DNA of 64,000 nt from an uncultured Bacilli bacterium (GCA_949425635.1 CASPWD010000001.1:124001-188000), one strand, 5' to 3'. Positions 32,533 through 41,619 are shown, numbered from the stretch's first letter. Translations and numbers: made by a program. The notes: a model not told the origin generated them from the letters alone.

Positions 32533-34759
32533 TATTTTTCAAATTGAAAAAAATAAATATTCTAAAACTTATAAATTTACAGACATAAATTATGCTGTGG
32601 CTAGTAAAAGTGATAAAGAGAATATGTTTTTGGATTATAGTGAATTACTTAATTCATTTGATACAGGAGCAACAACCAAAATAACAATACTAAATAGAAG
32701 ACTAAATAAAGTAGATTTTGAAAAGGATATATTATTATCTTTTAACAAAGATTCATTAGATGAATATAGAGACGAGTATAACAAGATTCTATTAAATAGC
32801 GTTACTTCATCTAATGGAATAATCCAGGAGAAATATATAACAATATCTATTAATAAATCTAATGTAGAAGAAGCCAGAAATTATTTTATAAGAGTTGGTT
32901 CAGATTTAACTAATCATTTATCAAAGTTGAGCTCAACTTGTATAGAATTAGAGTTAAATGAAAGATTAAGATTGTTTTATGATTTTTATAGATTAGGAGA
33001 AGAAAATTATTTCTCTTTTGATTTAAAAGAATATATGAAAAAAGGACATAACTTTAAAGATTATATATGTCCTGATAGTGTGGAATTTAAAAATGATTAT
33101 TTCAAAATTGGTGAACAATACGGTAGAGTTTTATTTTTAAAAGATTACGCCAATTATATAAAAGATGATATGGTTGCAGAACTGACTGAAATAAATAGAA
33201 ATTTATTATTAAGTATTGATGTAATGCCAAAACCTATGGACGAAGCTGTTAGAGAAATAGAAAATCGAAGACTAGGTGTAGAAACTAATATTACAAATTG
33301 GCAGAGAAGACAAAATGCCAATAATAATTTTAGTGCAGTTATACCTTATGATTTAGAGCAACAACGCATTGAAAGTAAAGAATTTTTGGATGATTTAACT
33401 ACTCGTGATCAAAGAATGTTCTTATCAGTTCTTACTTTTGTTCATACTGCTCCTTCTAAAGAGCAACTTGATATAGATACAGAAAGTTTATTAACGATTG
33501 CAAGAAAACATTTATGTCAGTTATCTATTTTAAAATATCAACAATTGGAAGGTTTAAATACAGCTTTGCCATTTGGAACTAGGAGAATTAATACAACAAG
33601 AACTTTAACTACTGAATCGCTTGCAGTTTTTATGCCTTTTAGAGTTCAAGAAGTAAATCATAAGAATGGAATCTTTTACGGACAAAATGTTATAAGTAAA
33701 AATATGATAATAGCAGATCGAAAGAAGTTACTAAATGGTAACTCTTTTATTTTGGGTGTTTCTGGTTCAGGTAAATCATTTATAGCAAAAAATGAAATAG
33801 TTTCTGTTATGTTAAATGATTCTAACGCTGATGTTATTATAATTGATCCAGAACGTGAATATACAAATTTAGTTCAATCATTAAATGGCGAAGTTATTTA
33901 TTTATCAGCTACAAGTAATAGTCATATAAATGCAATGGATTTAAATGAAGAATATGGAGATGGAGCTAACCCAGTTACTTTAAAATCAGAGTTTATACTA
34001 TCATTATGTGAACAGTTAATAGGAAGTAACAATTTAGGAGCTAAACAAAAGTCTATTATTGATAGATGTACTGCTAACGTATATCGTTATTATCAGCAAG
34101 GCAATTATAAAGGTACACCACCTACACTTCAAGATTTTCGAGAAGAGCTTTTAAAACAAGAAGAAAAAGAAGCCAAAGAAATCGCTTTAGCTATTGAGTT
34201 ATTTACTGATGGTAGTTTAAACACTTTTGCAAAACAGACAAATGTTAATACAAATAGTAGATTATTGTGTTATGACATTTTAGAACTTGGTAAACAACTA
34301 CAGTCTTTAGGAATGCTGGTTATATTAGATAGTATATTAAATAGAATTACATCAAATAGAAGTAAAGGAAGAAATACTTATATATTTATAGATGAAATTT
34401 ATTTATTATTCCAACTTGAATATTCTGCTAACTTTTTATTTACTCTTTGGAAGCGTGTAAGAAAGTATGGTGCTTTGTGTACTGGTATTACACAAAATGT
34501 TGATGATTTATTACAAAGTCATACTGCTAGAACTATGTTAGCTAACTCAGAATTTATTATTATGTTGAATCAAGCAAGTACCGATAGAATTGAATTAGCT
34601 AATCTTTTAAACATTTCTGATTTACAAATTAATTATATTACAAACGTTGGAGTTGGTAGTGGATTAATAAAAATAGGAAATTCATTAATTCCATTTGTAA
34701 ATAAGTTTCCTAAAAATACTAAATTATATAAATTAATGACAACCAAACTAGGAGAATAA
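32435..34759 (+). CDS. virB4: VirB4-type conjugation ATPase
   Basis: 774 aa. Walker A LGVSGSGKSFIA near residue 445, then VIIIDPEREYTNLV, Walker B TYIFIDEIYLLFQ near 650 and ITQNVDDLLQS. This is the TraE/VirB4 family energising the transfer channel. The ribosome site and first codons lie in the right direct repeat. Confidence 0.95.
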   Translation: MKIKSLFNKDSESLKIPKTIQDIIPINMIWNDGIFQIEKNKYSKTYKFTDINYAVASKSDKENMFLDYSELLNSFDTGATTKITILNRRLNKVDFEKDILLSFNKDSLDEYRDEYNKILLNSVTSSNGIIQEKYITISINKSNVEEARNYFIRVGSDLTNHLSKLSSTCIELELNERLRLFYDFYRLGEENYFSFDLKEYMKKGHNFKDYICPDSVEFKNDYFKIGEQYGRVLFLKDYANYIKDDMVAELTEINRNLLLSIDVMPKPMDEAVREIENRRLGVETNITNWQRRQNANNNFSAVIPYDLEQQRIESKEFLDDLTTRDQRMFLSVLTFVHTAPSKEQLDIDTESLLTIARKHLCQLSILKYQQLEGLNTALPFGTRRINTTRTLTTESLAVFMPFRVQEVNHKNGIFYGQNVISKNMIIADRKKLLNGNSFILGVSGSGKSFIAKNEIVSVMLNDSNADVIIIDPEREYTNLVQSLNGEVIYLSATSNSHINAMDLNEEYGDGANPVTLKSEFILSLCEQLIGSNNLGAKQKSIIDRCTANVYRYYQQGNYKGTPPTLQDFREELLKQEEKEAKEIALAIELFTDGSLNTFAKQTNVNTNSRLLCYDILELGKQLQSLGMLVILDSILNRITSNRSKGRNTYIFIDEIYLLFQLEYSANFLFTLWKRVRKYGALCTGITQNVDDLLQSHTARTMLANSEFIIMLNQASTDRIELANLLNISDLQINYITNVGVGSGLIKIGNSLIPFVNKFPKNTKLYKLMTTKLGE

Positions 34760-34760
34760 T

Positions 34761-34865
34761 ATGCAAAGTTTAATTATATTTTTAATATGTTTAGGCTTTG
34801 TAATATCATTCTCTTTTTTTCTTCTTTATAAGATAGTTGGTTTATACGAGAAAGGATTCAAATGA
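34761..34865 (+). CDS. small membrane peptide (34 aa)
   Basis: ATG 34761 begins one nt after the virB4 stop, with AGGAG about 7 nt ahead. The peptide MQSLIIFLICLGFVISFSFF is one hydrophobic helix with a basic tail, ending in ATGA overlap with the CHAP gene. Tight coupling on both sides supports it being real. Confidence 0.6.
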   Translation: MQSLIIFLICLGFVISFSFFLLYKIVGLYEKGFK

Positions 34866-36292
34866 AAGATATTAAAGTAAAAAAGAAATCTAATAATAGA
34901 ATAAAAACTATAAATAGGGTTTCTATAGCGAGTGAAAAGTTTAAAGATAATATTATTCATCTTAAAGATATAAACAACTATGAAAATAACAATACTGATT
35001 ACGGAAGTAAAAATATAGAAAATATCTCTAGAAGTATTTCAAATAGAATAATTAACTCATCCGTTAAAACTACAGATAAAGTTATTAATAAAAATATAAA
35101 GAAAATATCTCAAACAAAAGAGACTATTAAGAAAAGTAAAAATGCTATTAAAACAGCAGATCGAACAACTAAGTTGGCAAAGAAAACTATAAAAGAAACA
35201 GCTAAGTTGAGTCAAAAAATGATTAAAGCTACAGATAAAATAGTAAAAGCTACTATAAAAGTAATTAAAGAAACTATTAAAGTTACTGAAAAAATTATTC
35301 AATCAATAATTGAAGGAACTAAAGCATTAATTGAAGTTCTAGTAGCAAGTGGTTGGATAGCAGTAGTGATAATTGTTGTTATATGTATGTTTGCTTTTTT
35401 ATTTGCTTCAGTATTTGGAATCTTTTTTGCCAACGAAGTAAGTACTACTAAAACAATGACTAATGTTATAAGAGAGGTTAACCAAGAAGTGTATAGTAGA
35501 ACTAAATTAATAAAATCTGTTACTGTTTATGATGAATATATAGTAGATTCGTCTTTTTCAAATTGGAAAGAGGTAATTGCTATTTATACTATTAAGTATA
35601 GTGATAACAATAATATAACTTATATACTCGACGAAAAAAATGTTATGTATTTAAAACAAATCTTTTGGAGTATGAATACTATAAGATCAGAACTAGAACA
35701 GTTCAATTCTGAAAACTTATTATTAAAAAATAGGTTGCATATATATTTTGAAAGTAAGTCAAAAGATCAAATTATGGATGAATTAAATTTTACTGAAGAA
35801 ATGAAAAAAGAAGTTAATAATTTATTAGTTTCTGAATATGATTTACTTTGGAAAAATTTAATTTATGGCTCTACAAGTAACTCACAAATAGTAAATATTG
35901 CATTAGAGCAAGTTGGCAATATCGGTGGAGAGAAGTATTGGAGTTGGTATGGATTTGATTCACGTGTTGAATGGTGTGCTGTGTTTGTATCTTGGGTTGC
36001 AAATGAAAGTGGACTTTTAAATGTTTCTATTCCAAAATTCTCATTAGTTAGTGATGGTGTGGATTGGTTTAAAATAAATGGCAGATGGGAAGAACATGGT
36101 TATACACCTAAAGAAGGAGATGTTATTTTTTTTGATTGGGAAGTAGATGGAAAACCTAACCACGTAGGCATAGTAGAGAAAGTTGAAAACAATATAATAT
36201 ATACAATTGAGGGAAACTCAACTAATGATGAATGCTGTCAGAAAGAATATGATGTATTGAGTGATATTATATATGGTTATGGAGTTATCTGA
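34862..36292 (+). CDS. conjugation cell-wall hydrolase with C-terminal CHAP domain
   Basis: 476 aa. Residues 1-150 are Lys/Thr-rich with an 11-residue-like periodic helix (KATDKIVKATIKVIKETIK). A membrane helix follows at about 162-186 (VVIIVVICMFAFLFASVFG). The C-terminal 150 residues are a CHAP amidase with Cys in VEWCAVFVSW and His in KPNHVGIVEKV. It replaces the TcpG/CwlT-type hydrolase that opens the peptidoglycan for the channel. No separate lysozyme domain is present. Confidence 0.85.
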   Translation: MKDIKVKKKSNNRIKTINRVSIASEKFKDNIIHLKDINNYENNNTDYGSKNIENISRSISNRIINSSVKTTDKVINKNIKKISQTKETIKKSKNAIKTADRTTKLAKKTIKETAKLSQKMIKATDKIVKATIKVIKETIKVTEKIIQSIIEGTKALIEVLVASGWIAVVIIVVICMFAFLFASVFGIFFANEVSTTKTMTNVIREVNQEVYSRTKLIKSVTVYDEYIVDSSFSNWKEVIAIYTIKYSDNNNITYILDEKNVMYLKQIFWSMNTIRSELEQFNSENLLLKNRLHIYFESKSKDQIMDELNFTEEMKKEVNNLLVSEYDLLWKNLIYGSTSNSQIVNIALEQVGNIGGEKYWSWYGFDSRVEWCAVFVSWVANESGLLNVSIPKFSLVSDGVDWFKINGRWEEHGYTPKEGDVIFFDWEVDGKPNHVGIVEKVENNIIYTIEGNSTNDECCQKEYDVLSDIIYGYGVI

Positions 36293-36366
36293 AATTTCAA
36301 ATTATTTGATTCGTGTCCTTATATGGTACTAATTATCTTTAGTAATAATGTGATAATTATGTTTGG

Positions 36367-36702
36367 GTGGTAAACTTGGACACAGAAGAAATATATCAAA
36401 TATTAGATAATTTATATAAAATTGACTTCTATGTAAACAAAAGGTGTATTTGTATGAATATGAAAAAATTTAGAATGGAAAAATATGAGAATTATCGTGT
36501 TAATAATAATGGTGCTAGAGGTTCTAAAAATCCTTATAGTTCTCAAAATATTGCTTCTTATTTAGGAATTAGTGAAAGACATTATAAGAGGCTTGAAAAT
36601 CCTAATGAAAAATGTAAACATTTAAGTTTAGTTAATTTGATAAAACTTTGTTATGTTTTCCATAAAGAATTATCTGATTTTATTCAGATACATGATTTGT
36701 AA
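36367..36702 (+). CDS. XRE-type helix-turn-helix protein (about 111 aa)
   Basis: The C-terminal half has an XRE helix-turn-helix (NIASYLGISERHYKRLENPN, SLVNLIKLCYVFHKELSDFI). Start is uncertain: GTG 36367 gives 111 aa, while an ATG near 36454 would keep the whole DNA-binding domain. It precedes a second regulator on the same strand by 20 nt. Likely an element regulator. Confidence 0.65.
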   Translation: MVNLDTEEIYQILDNLYKIDFYVNKRCICMNMKKFRMEKYENYRVNNNGARGSKNPYSSQNIASYLGISERHYKRLENPNEKCKHLSLVNLIKLCYVFHKELSDFIQIHDL

Positions 36703-36722
36703 TAGTTAAAGGTGGTAAAAGT

Positions 36723-37517
36723 ATGGATCTAATTAAAGTAGGTAAATTTATTGCTTTAAAAAGAAAAGAAAAAAATCTAACTCAAGATCAATTTGCCGAA
36801 CGCCTTGGAATTAGTGGAAAATCAGTTTCAAAATGGGAGAGAGGCTTAAATCTTCCTGATATGGATAAACTAGATAAAATATGTGAAGTACTTAATATTA
36901 ATTTTATCGATTTATTAAATGGAGATGAAGTTTCATTAACTTCTGATAAATTAAATGATATGTCATTTATTGATGTTATAAAATACTATATAAAAAAGTC
37001 TAAAAAATTATATATTCTTATAATATTTTTAATATTATTAATATGTATTTCTTTATTTTCTTTTCTATTTATGATTAATAATTTTAATAAAAGTCAAGTT
37101 TATGCTATTAGAAGCCTAGATTCACAATATGAAATAAATGGTTATTTAATTTTTAATCAAGATAGGAATATTTTCATTTTAAACGATTTGAGTTTTCAAG
37201 GAGAAGTTGTTGGAACTTTGGATGAGCCACTAATAAAACTTATTAATGTATTTATTACATATGAAGATAAAAAATTGATGTCATATACTGAGAATGTTGA
37301 GGATAGTAAAAGCAACCAATTAAGTTCCGTATTAGATAGTTTGTCATTTTCAATTGAAGACAATAAGCAAAATAATTCTAATATAATAAATTACAAGTCA
37401 GATTTATCTAAGATAAAGTTGCGATTTGAATATTTAACATTTGACAATAAAACCGAATGTATTGAAGTTGATATGACTTTTGAAGAAATCTTTTCTAACA
37501 ATAAAATCTTGTATTAA
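36723..37517 (+). CDS. XRE regulator fused to a membrane helix and outer domain
   Basis: 264 aa. Residues 1-66 are an XRE DNA-binding domain (EKNLTQDQFAERLGISGKSV, WERGLNLPDMDKL). A membrane helix lies near 95-118 (LYILIIFLILLICISLFSFL), and about 140 residues outside the membrane follow. The layout suggests a one-component sensor. It lies just before the secreted-paralogue genes with TCGCCT boxes and may control them, but that is inference. Confidence 0.8.
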   Translation: MDLIKVGKFIALKRKEKNLTQDQFAERLGISGKSVSKWERGLNLPDMDKLDKICEVLNINFIDLLNGDEVSLTSDKLNDMSFIDVIKYYIKKSKKLYILIIFLILLICISLFSFLFMINNFNKSQVYAIRSLDSQYEINGYLIFNQDRNIFILNDLSFQGEVVGTLDEPLIKLINVFITYEDKKLMSYTENVEDSKSNQLSSVLDSLSFSIEDNKQNNSNIINYKSDLSKIKLRFEYLTFDNKTECIEVDMTFEEIFSNNKILY

Positions 37518-37545
37518 ATAATGATAAATTTCTAATTCTACTTTT

Positions 37546-37563
37546 AGGCGACTTAAATCGCCT
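37546..37563 (+). promoter_or_regulatory. palindrome AGGCGA-N6-TCGCCT ahead of the first secreted paralogue
   Basis: AGGCGA (37546-37551) and TCGCCT (37558-37563) form an inverted repeat 33 bp before a TATAAT at 37596. TCGCCT recurs three times upstream of the second paralogue, so the motif is a better fit to an operator than to a terminator, although the hairpin also lies just after the regulator gene. Confidence 0.5.
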
Positions 37564-37622
37564 AATATTTTCTGTATTTTATTATAACATATATATATAA
37601 TTTTAAGTAGAGGAGGGAAAAA

Positions 37623-38354
37623 ATGAAAACAAAGTTATTATTATTTATAGCATTATTTTCTTTTCCAATAATGATTTTTGCTCAAAGTGAAGAAGAAATA
37701 TTAGCTGAAGAAATAAAATATTATAAGACTACAATTTTTGATAATGGTGCAATAAGTATTATGTCAAAGGATAATGCTATATCAACAACCGTTGAAATAA
37801 CAAAAGAAGAATATGAGTCAAGTGGATTTAATAATATTAGTCCTAATACAATTGTTGAAACAGAATACAAGAAAATGACTACTACTATATCTAGCGTTAA
37901 CTCTTATTATAGGTATAAAGTTAATTTGGAATGGAAAAACATTCCAAAAGTAAGAAGCTATGATACAATTGCAATTGGCTTTCCTGCAAGTGTTAAACCT
38001 AAAATGACTCCAATATTTTCAGAAAATTATTGTACTTTAAGTAATTGTTATACTACTACGGGTTATCAATATTTATATAGTGGTCAAAATGGTGTTGGAG
38101 TTACATTTCAAGTTCCAACAGGTGAATTGAAATCAATGAGTCAAACTTTATATGTTGATATGCAAAAAAATACTTCATCAACTATAGTAACACAATATGC
38201 TTATGGTGATTATGCTCATGCAGTCAAAAGTATTTCTTTAGATAAAGCTAAGAATTATACAGTTAGTACTATTGGAATAAAATATGATAGTTCGAATATT
38301 TCATATTATGATGAAATAAATTACGCTAGAGCTACATGGAATGGAAATTGGTAA
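37623..38354 (+). CDS. secreted protein, paralogue A (243 aa)
   Basis: Strong ribosome site (AGGAGGGAAAAA). Signal peptide KLLLFIALFSFPIMIFAQSE. The mature part has EYKKMTTTISSVNSYYRYKV and KNIPKVRSYDTIAIGF, blocks also present in the gene at 38715. Beta-rich and secreted, with two Cys close together (YCTLSNCYT). Family not recognised. It has its own promoter and terminator. Element cargo of unknown role. Confidence 0.7.
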   Translation: MKTKLLLFIALFSFPIMIFAQSEEEILAEEIKYYKTTIFDNGAISIMSKDNAISTTVEITKEEYESSGFNNISPNTIVETEYKKMTTTISSVNSYYRYKVNLEWKNIPKVRSYDTIAIGFPASVKPKMTPIFSENYCTLSNCYTTTGYQYLYSGQNGVGVTFQVPTGELKSMSQTLYVDMQKNTSSTIVTQYAYGDYAHAVKSISLDKAKNYTVSTIGIKYDSSNISYYDEINYARATWNGNW

Positions 38355-38360
38355 AAAAGA

Positions 38361-38388
38361 AATCCTTCAAAACGAAGGATTTTTTTTT
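38361..38388 (+). terminator. terminator after secreted paralogue A
   Basis: AATCCTTC, AAAA loop, CGAAGGATT followed by a T-rich run. Confidence 0.85.
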
Positions 38389-38534
38389 GTGTATTTTTTT
38401 TTGGTATTCAAAATAGTCTATTATATGATTCCTAATTTTTAGTTGTAATATTTTATATTCTATTTGTTTCTTATAATTTTCTTGAATATATTTTTTGCAT
38501 TTAATTTGTAAATATTATTAGTTTTTTCATCATT

Positions 38535-38582
38535 TCGCCTTTTAAGTTACTTATCTCGCCTTTAGAAATAATAAATTCGCCT
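38535..38582 (+). promoter_or_regulatory. three TCGCCT boxes spaced exactly 21 bp
   Basis: TCGCCT begins at 38535, 38556 and 38577. The 21-bp period puts all three on one face of the helix. The last box lies about 20 bp before a TATACA -10-like element, with no recognisable -35, as in activator-dependent promoters bound at direct repeats. The interval 38389-38714 has no gene. It holds these boxes and the leader of paralogue B. Confidence 0.6.
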
Positions 38583-38714
38583 ATTGTGACGTGGAGTTTT
38601 TCTATACAAATAGTTATTCTTAATTTAAGAATTAGATTTGATTCTTTAGATTAGGAGGTGAAAATAAAAACAAATATTAATACAAAAAAATAATGAAAGA
38701 AAGAAGGATTTTAT

Positions 38715-39638
38715 ATGAAAAAAAACATTTTATTTGTATTATTTATGTTTCTAGTAATGTTCTTAACAGTTGGATCTGTTAGTGCATTAGATTTTAACGA
38801 AGAAGGATATTATGTAAATTATTTTAATATTGAAATGACTGAAAAAAATGTATCTAATCTTTTAGGATTAGGTTTTACTGAACAACAAATTTACTATATG
38901 CAAAGAGAAGAATTTGATAATAATAAAGATATAGAAGGAGAAATTGTTTCACAAACAACAAAATATTATAAAACTGAGGTTTTTGAAATCCCAGAAATAA
39001 TGACATATTCTTTATCCAGTGAACCCTTATCAAGAACAGTAGAAATAACAGAAGAGGAGTATTATAATGATTCTGAAATTAGTATTTTAGCTTCAGATAC
39101 TGTAACTACAGAGTATAAAAGAATGACTACTACTATCGCAAAAGCAGGTAGTTATTATCGTTATAAAAACGATTTATCATGGAGAAAACTTCCTAAAACT
39201 AGAAGCTATGATGTTATAAGTATTGGTATGGAAAGTGATTTATCTATTGTTCCAACATCTTATAATTTTAGTGCTATTACTGATTATGATGATGCATATA
39301 ATGGAATATGTGGATTAGATATAATTACAAATCCTACATGGTCAAAATCTGCTAATGGTGCTGCAGCTAGATTTAAGCTTTTTCAACCTAACGATGGTCA
39401 AACAGTTAAATCAATGTCTTCAAGTATGTATTATGATGTACAAAAAAGAAATTCTACAACTTTATATGTTATAAATGCTTATGGTAATTATAAACATGCA
39501 CAAAGAACTGTTGAACCAAACTATTCTTTTGGAGTTAGTATTCCAAGTTTTGAAATATCAATAGGAGCATCTCCAGCAGTTGTAGAGTCTTTTGATTCTA
39601 TGTCTACAGCTCATGCAGCATATTATCTAACATGGTAA
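38715..39638 (+). CDS. secreted protein, paralogue B (307 aa)
   Basis: Signal peptide ILFVLFMFLVMFLTVGSVSA. The mature protein shares TTEYKRMTTTIAKAGSYYRY and KLPKTRSYDVISIGME with the 243-aa paralogue and also the later SMSSSMYYDVQKRNSTTLYV block. It has an extra N-terminal 40 residues with LLGLGFTEQQIYYMQREEF. Function unknown. Regulated by the phased TCGCCT repeats, as inferred from position. Confidence 0.7.
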   Translation: MKKNILFVLFMFLVMFLTVGSVSALDFNEEGYYVNYFNIEMTEKNVSNLLGLGFTEQQIYYMQREEFDNNKDIEGEIVSQTTKYYKTEVFEIPEIMTYSLSSEPLSRTVEITEEEYYNDSEISILASDTVTTEYKRMTTTIAKAGSYYRYKNDLSWRKLPKTRSYDVISIGMESDLSIVPTSYNFSAITDYDDAYNGICGLDIITNPTWSKSANGAAARFKLFQPNDGQTVKSMSSSMYYDVQKRNSTTLYVINAYGNYKHAQRTVEPNYSFGVSIPSFEISIGASPAVVESFDSMSTAHAAYYLTW

Positions 39639-39670
39639 TAATTACTAAGTAAATTTATGTTAATAAAAGA

Positions 39671-39702
39671 AAGAAAATCTTTAAGGATTTTCTTTTTTTT
39701 TT
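39671..39702 (+). terminator. terminator after secreted paralogue B
   Basis: AAGAAAATC, 6-nt loop, GATTTTCTT, then T tract. Confidence 0.8.
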
Positions 39703-39738
39703 GAATTAATTAATTTATTAATTTTCATACATGGACCT

Positions 39739-39774
39739 CCACCTTCGATTAACAAAAAAGTTAATTGGAGGTAG
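39739..39774 (+). promoter_or_regulatory. hairpin hiding the ribosome site of the sigma-like gene
   Basis: CCACCTTCGATTAAC (39739-39753) pairs with GTTAATTGGAGGTAG (39760-39774) with two wobbles and one mismatch, loop AAAAAA. The paired strand contains the GGAGG just before the ATG at 39777, so translation should depend on opening this stem. Confidence 0.6.
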
Positions 39775-39776
39775 AA

Positions 39777-40238
39777 ATGAAAAAAAGAAGAAAGGATAAA
39801 TATAATCCTTATACAATATTAAAAAGTAACGAAAAGTACATTGTATCGTTTAAAAATAATACAGGAATAATGATAAAAACAGAAGTGTCTGAAGAAGTTT
39901 ATAATTTATTTGATAGAAGTGAATTATTAGATATATCTCAAATGCATAAATTTGAAAGACATATTGAACATTTTGAATTAGATGATGTTTCTTTATTTAG
40001 TAAATCTCTAAATAAGGATATTAGTGTAGAGGAACAAGTTGAAAAAAAAATATTAATAGATGAATTAAAAAATTCAATATATGAATTACCTATAATCCAA
40101 AAAAGAAGACTAGTAAAATACTTCTTTGAAAATAAAACTTTTGAGCAAATTGCTGAAGAAGAGAATTGCACAAAAATGGCTGTAAAATTTAGTGTCGATA
40201 TCGCAATAAAAAATATTTCTAAAAAAATGAAAAATTAG
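39777..40238 (+). CDS. sigma-70 region 4-like element protein (153 aa)
   Basis: ATG 39777. The C-terminal part (VEKKILIDELKNSIYELPII, EQIAEEENCTKMAVKFSVDI) is a sigma region 4 helix-turn-helix. No region 2 is seen. Such sigma-like genes are typical of the regulatory end of Tn1549-like and related elements. Its ribosome site is buried in a hairpin. Confidence 0.8.
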   Translation: MKKRRKDKYNPYTILKSNEKYIVSFKNNTGIMIKTEVSEEVYNLFDRSELLDISQMHKFERHIEHFELDDVSLFSKSLNKDISVEEQVEKKILIDELKNSIYELPIIQKRRLVKYFFENKTFEQIAEEENCTKMAVKFSVDIAIKNISKKMKN

Positions 40239-40268
40239 ACTATACAAATCTATTTTAAGTGGGGAAAT

Positions 40269-40307
40269 AAGTGAAAGGGTTATTACTCTTTCACTTGTTT
40301 CATTTTT
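40269..40307 (+). terminator. terminator after the sigma-like gene
   Basis: AAGTGAAAG pairs with CTTTCACTT around a 10-nt loop, followed by a T-rich stretch. Confidence 0.65.
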
Positions 40308-40454
40308 TGATTCAAGTAGTTCTTTGAAAATTTTTTATACATTCATCAAAAACATTCCTATTATTTTAAGCACTATAGTAAATACGCTTGTCGATTAATA
40401 TTTGACTATGAAATTAGATAGCAACTAATTTGCGATGATTAATAATAGGTACAA

Positions 40455-40637
40455 TGATACTCCTGTCTAGCCACAGATACAAGCAATGGAGACAGTTTTG
40501 TGAGAACCACAAGAGGATGAAATTTCCGTGGAGTTGATTCGCTATCAACCTTTTGATGATTTCCTAGCTAAAGGGTTCAAGGAAAAATATTAGCATATAA
40601 AAAATATAAAGAGCTTTGATGCTCTTTTACATAAAGA
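40455..40637 (+). ncRNA. structured leader or small RNA candidate upstream of the PemK gene
   Basis: This stretch is less AT-rich than its surroundings and packed with local stems: CTGTCT/AGACAG (about 40464-40496), TTGTG/CACAA (40498-40512), GTTGAT/ATCAAC (about 40533-40549), TTCCT/AGGAA (40561-40584), and finally AAAGAGC/GCTCTTT (40608-40627), which ends in TTTT like a terminator 20 nt before the next ATG. A TACAAT lies just upstream at 40450. Leader-plus-terminator order resembles a cis-regulatory RNA, but I do not match it to a known class. Confidence 0.45.
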
Positions 40638-40647
40638 AAGGAATAAT

Positions 40648-41004
40648 ATGAAGAGAATTTTAAAAGGTCAAATATACTATTCTACTTTAGATCCAGTTGT
40701 TGGAAGTGAACAAGGTGGATATAGACCGGTTTTAATTTTACAAAATGATAAAGGTAATTATTTTAGTCCAACTGTTATCGTTGCTCCGATTACGTCAAAC
40801 AAAATGAAGTTGCCTACACATGTATATATAAATAAAAGAGATAAATTGAAAAATAATTCAGTAATTTTATTGGAACAATTAAGAGTAATTGATAAGTCTA
40901 GACTGAAGAGCTATGTTGGAAAGATATCTAAAGAACAGACAAAAGAAGTTAATGACAAAATAAAAGTGGTATTTGATTTAAAAAAGAAGGAAGGTGCTAT
41001 ATGA
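40648..41004 (+). CDS. PemK/MazF-family protein
   Basis: 118 aa beginning MKRILKGQIYYSTLDPVVGS, with GGYRPVLILQND, VIVAPITSN and VILLEQLRVIDKSRL, the MazF/PemK RNase fold. There is no antitoxin upstream. The next gene overlaps by 4 bp but has no antitoxin look. In conjugative elements such solitary genes sit beside excisionase and integrase and may act in maintenance. Confidence 0.85.
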   Translation: MKRILKGQIYYSTLDPVVGSEQGGYRPVLILQNDKGNYFSPTVIVAPITSNKMKLPTHVYINKRDKLKNNSVILLEQLRVIDKSRLKSYVGKISKEQTKEVNDKIKVVFDLKKKEGAI

Positions 41005-41195
41005 AAAAGTATTTAGTTACTATCGAGATGATAAAAGTTACTAGAATGGTAGTCGGTGGAAAGAATAAGATGCATGCAGTTAATAAAGTAAATAATTTAC
41101 TTAAGGATTGTGTTGAATATGGATATGATTTAAATGCTTCTTTTGAAGGGAAACCTATTTTTAAATATAAAGCTGTAAAAATTAAAAAAGAATAA
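41001..41195 (+). CDS. small protein (64 aa) coupled to the PemK gene
   Basis: Starts in the ATGA overlap. MKKYLVTIEMIKVTRMVVGG begins a small alpha/beta basic protein. No DNA-binding or antitoxin motif is clear. Coupling suggests it partners the PemK-like protein or belongs to the integration operon. Confidence 0.6.
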   Translation: MKKYLVTIEMIKVTRMVVGGKNKMHAVNKVNNLLKDCVEYGYDLNASFEGKPIFKYKAVKIKKE

Positions 41196-41299
41196 TTGTC
41201 AATTGTGCAATTATTTTTTTTGCACATTCGATAAGTTATGAAGGAATTTGTATTATGTAAGCCAGAGATACAGATTCCTTTTTAGAAAGGAGAAATTGT

Positions 41300-41608
41300 A
41301 TGGAAAAGAGTAATTATACTTTAGGAGAATTAATTTTTGATATTGGATGCTTACTAAAAAAGTATGAAGAAACAATGATAGAAAATAATAGTACTGCTAA
41401 GTTGTTAAAAACAAAGCAAGTATTAGATGCTTATCCAATACTAACTCAGTATGGTTTAGAACAAGCTGTAAGAGAAAATAAAATACCAGTTATAAAAAGA
41501 GGTAAGTTGAATTACTATGATTCTAATGATATTGAAAATTATATAAAAAATCAAAAAGTATCTATTTCTAATAAAGAATGTATCTCAGAAAAAGTTAAAT
41601 ATGTTTAG
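41300..41608 (+). CDS. excisionase-like DNA-binding protein
   Basis: 102 aa preceded by AGAAAGGAGAAATTGT. The C-terminal half (LKTKQVLDAYPILTQYGLEQ, KIPVIKRGKLNYYDSNDIEN) is a winged-helix MerR/HTH_17-type domain used by excisionases. It lies 11 nt before the integrase gene. Directionality factor by position. Confidence 0.75.
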   Translation: MEKSNYTLGELIFDIGCLLKKYEETMIENNSTAKLLKTKQVLDAYPILTQYGLEQAVRENKIPVIKRGKLNYYDSNDIENYIKNQKVSISNKECISEKVKYV

Positions 41609-41619
41609 GAGATGTTATT

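Noticed and set aside
40648-41195. Classical two-gene toxin-antitoxin module
   Set aside because: The PemK-like gene comes first and the 64-aa partner lacks a recognisable antitoxin or DNA-binding domain, so the pair is reported without that claim.
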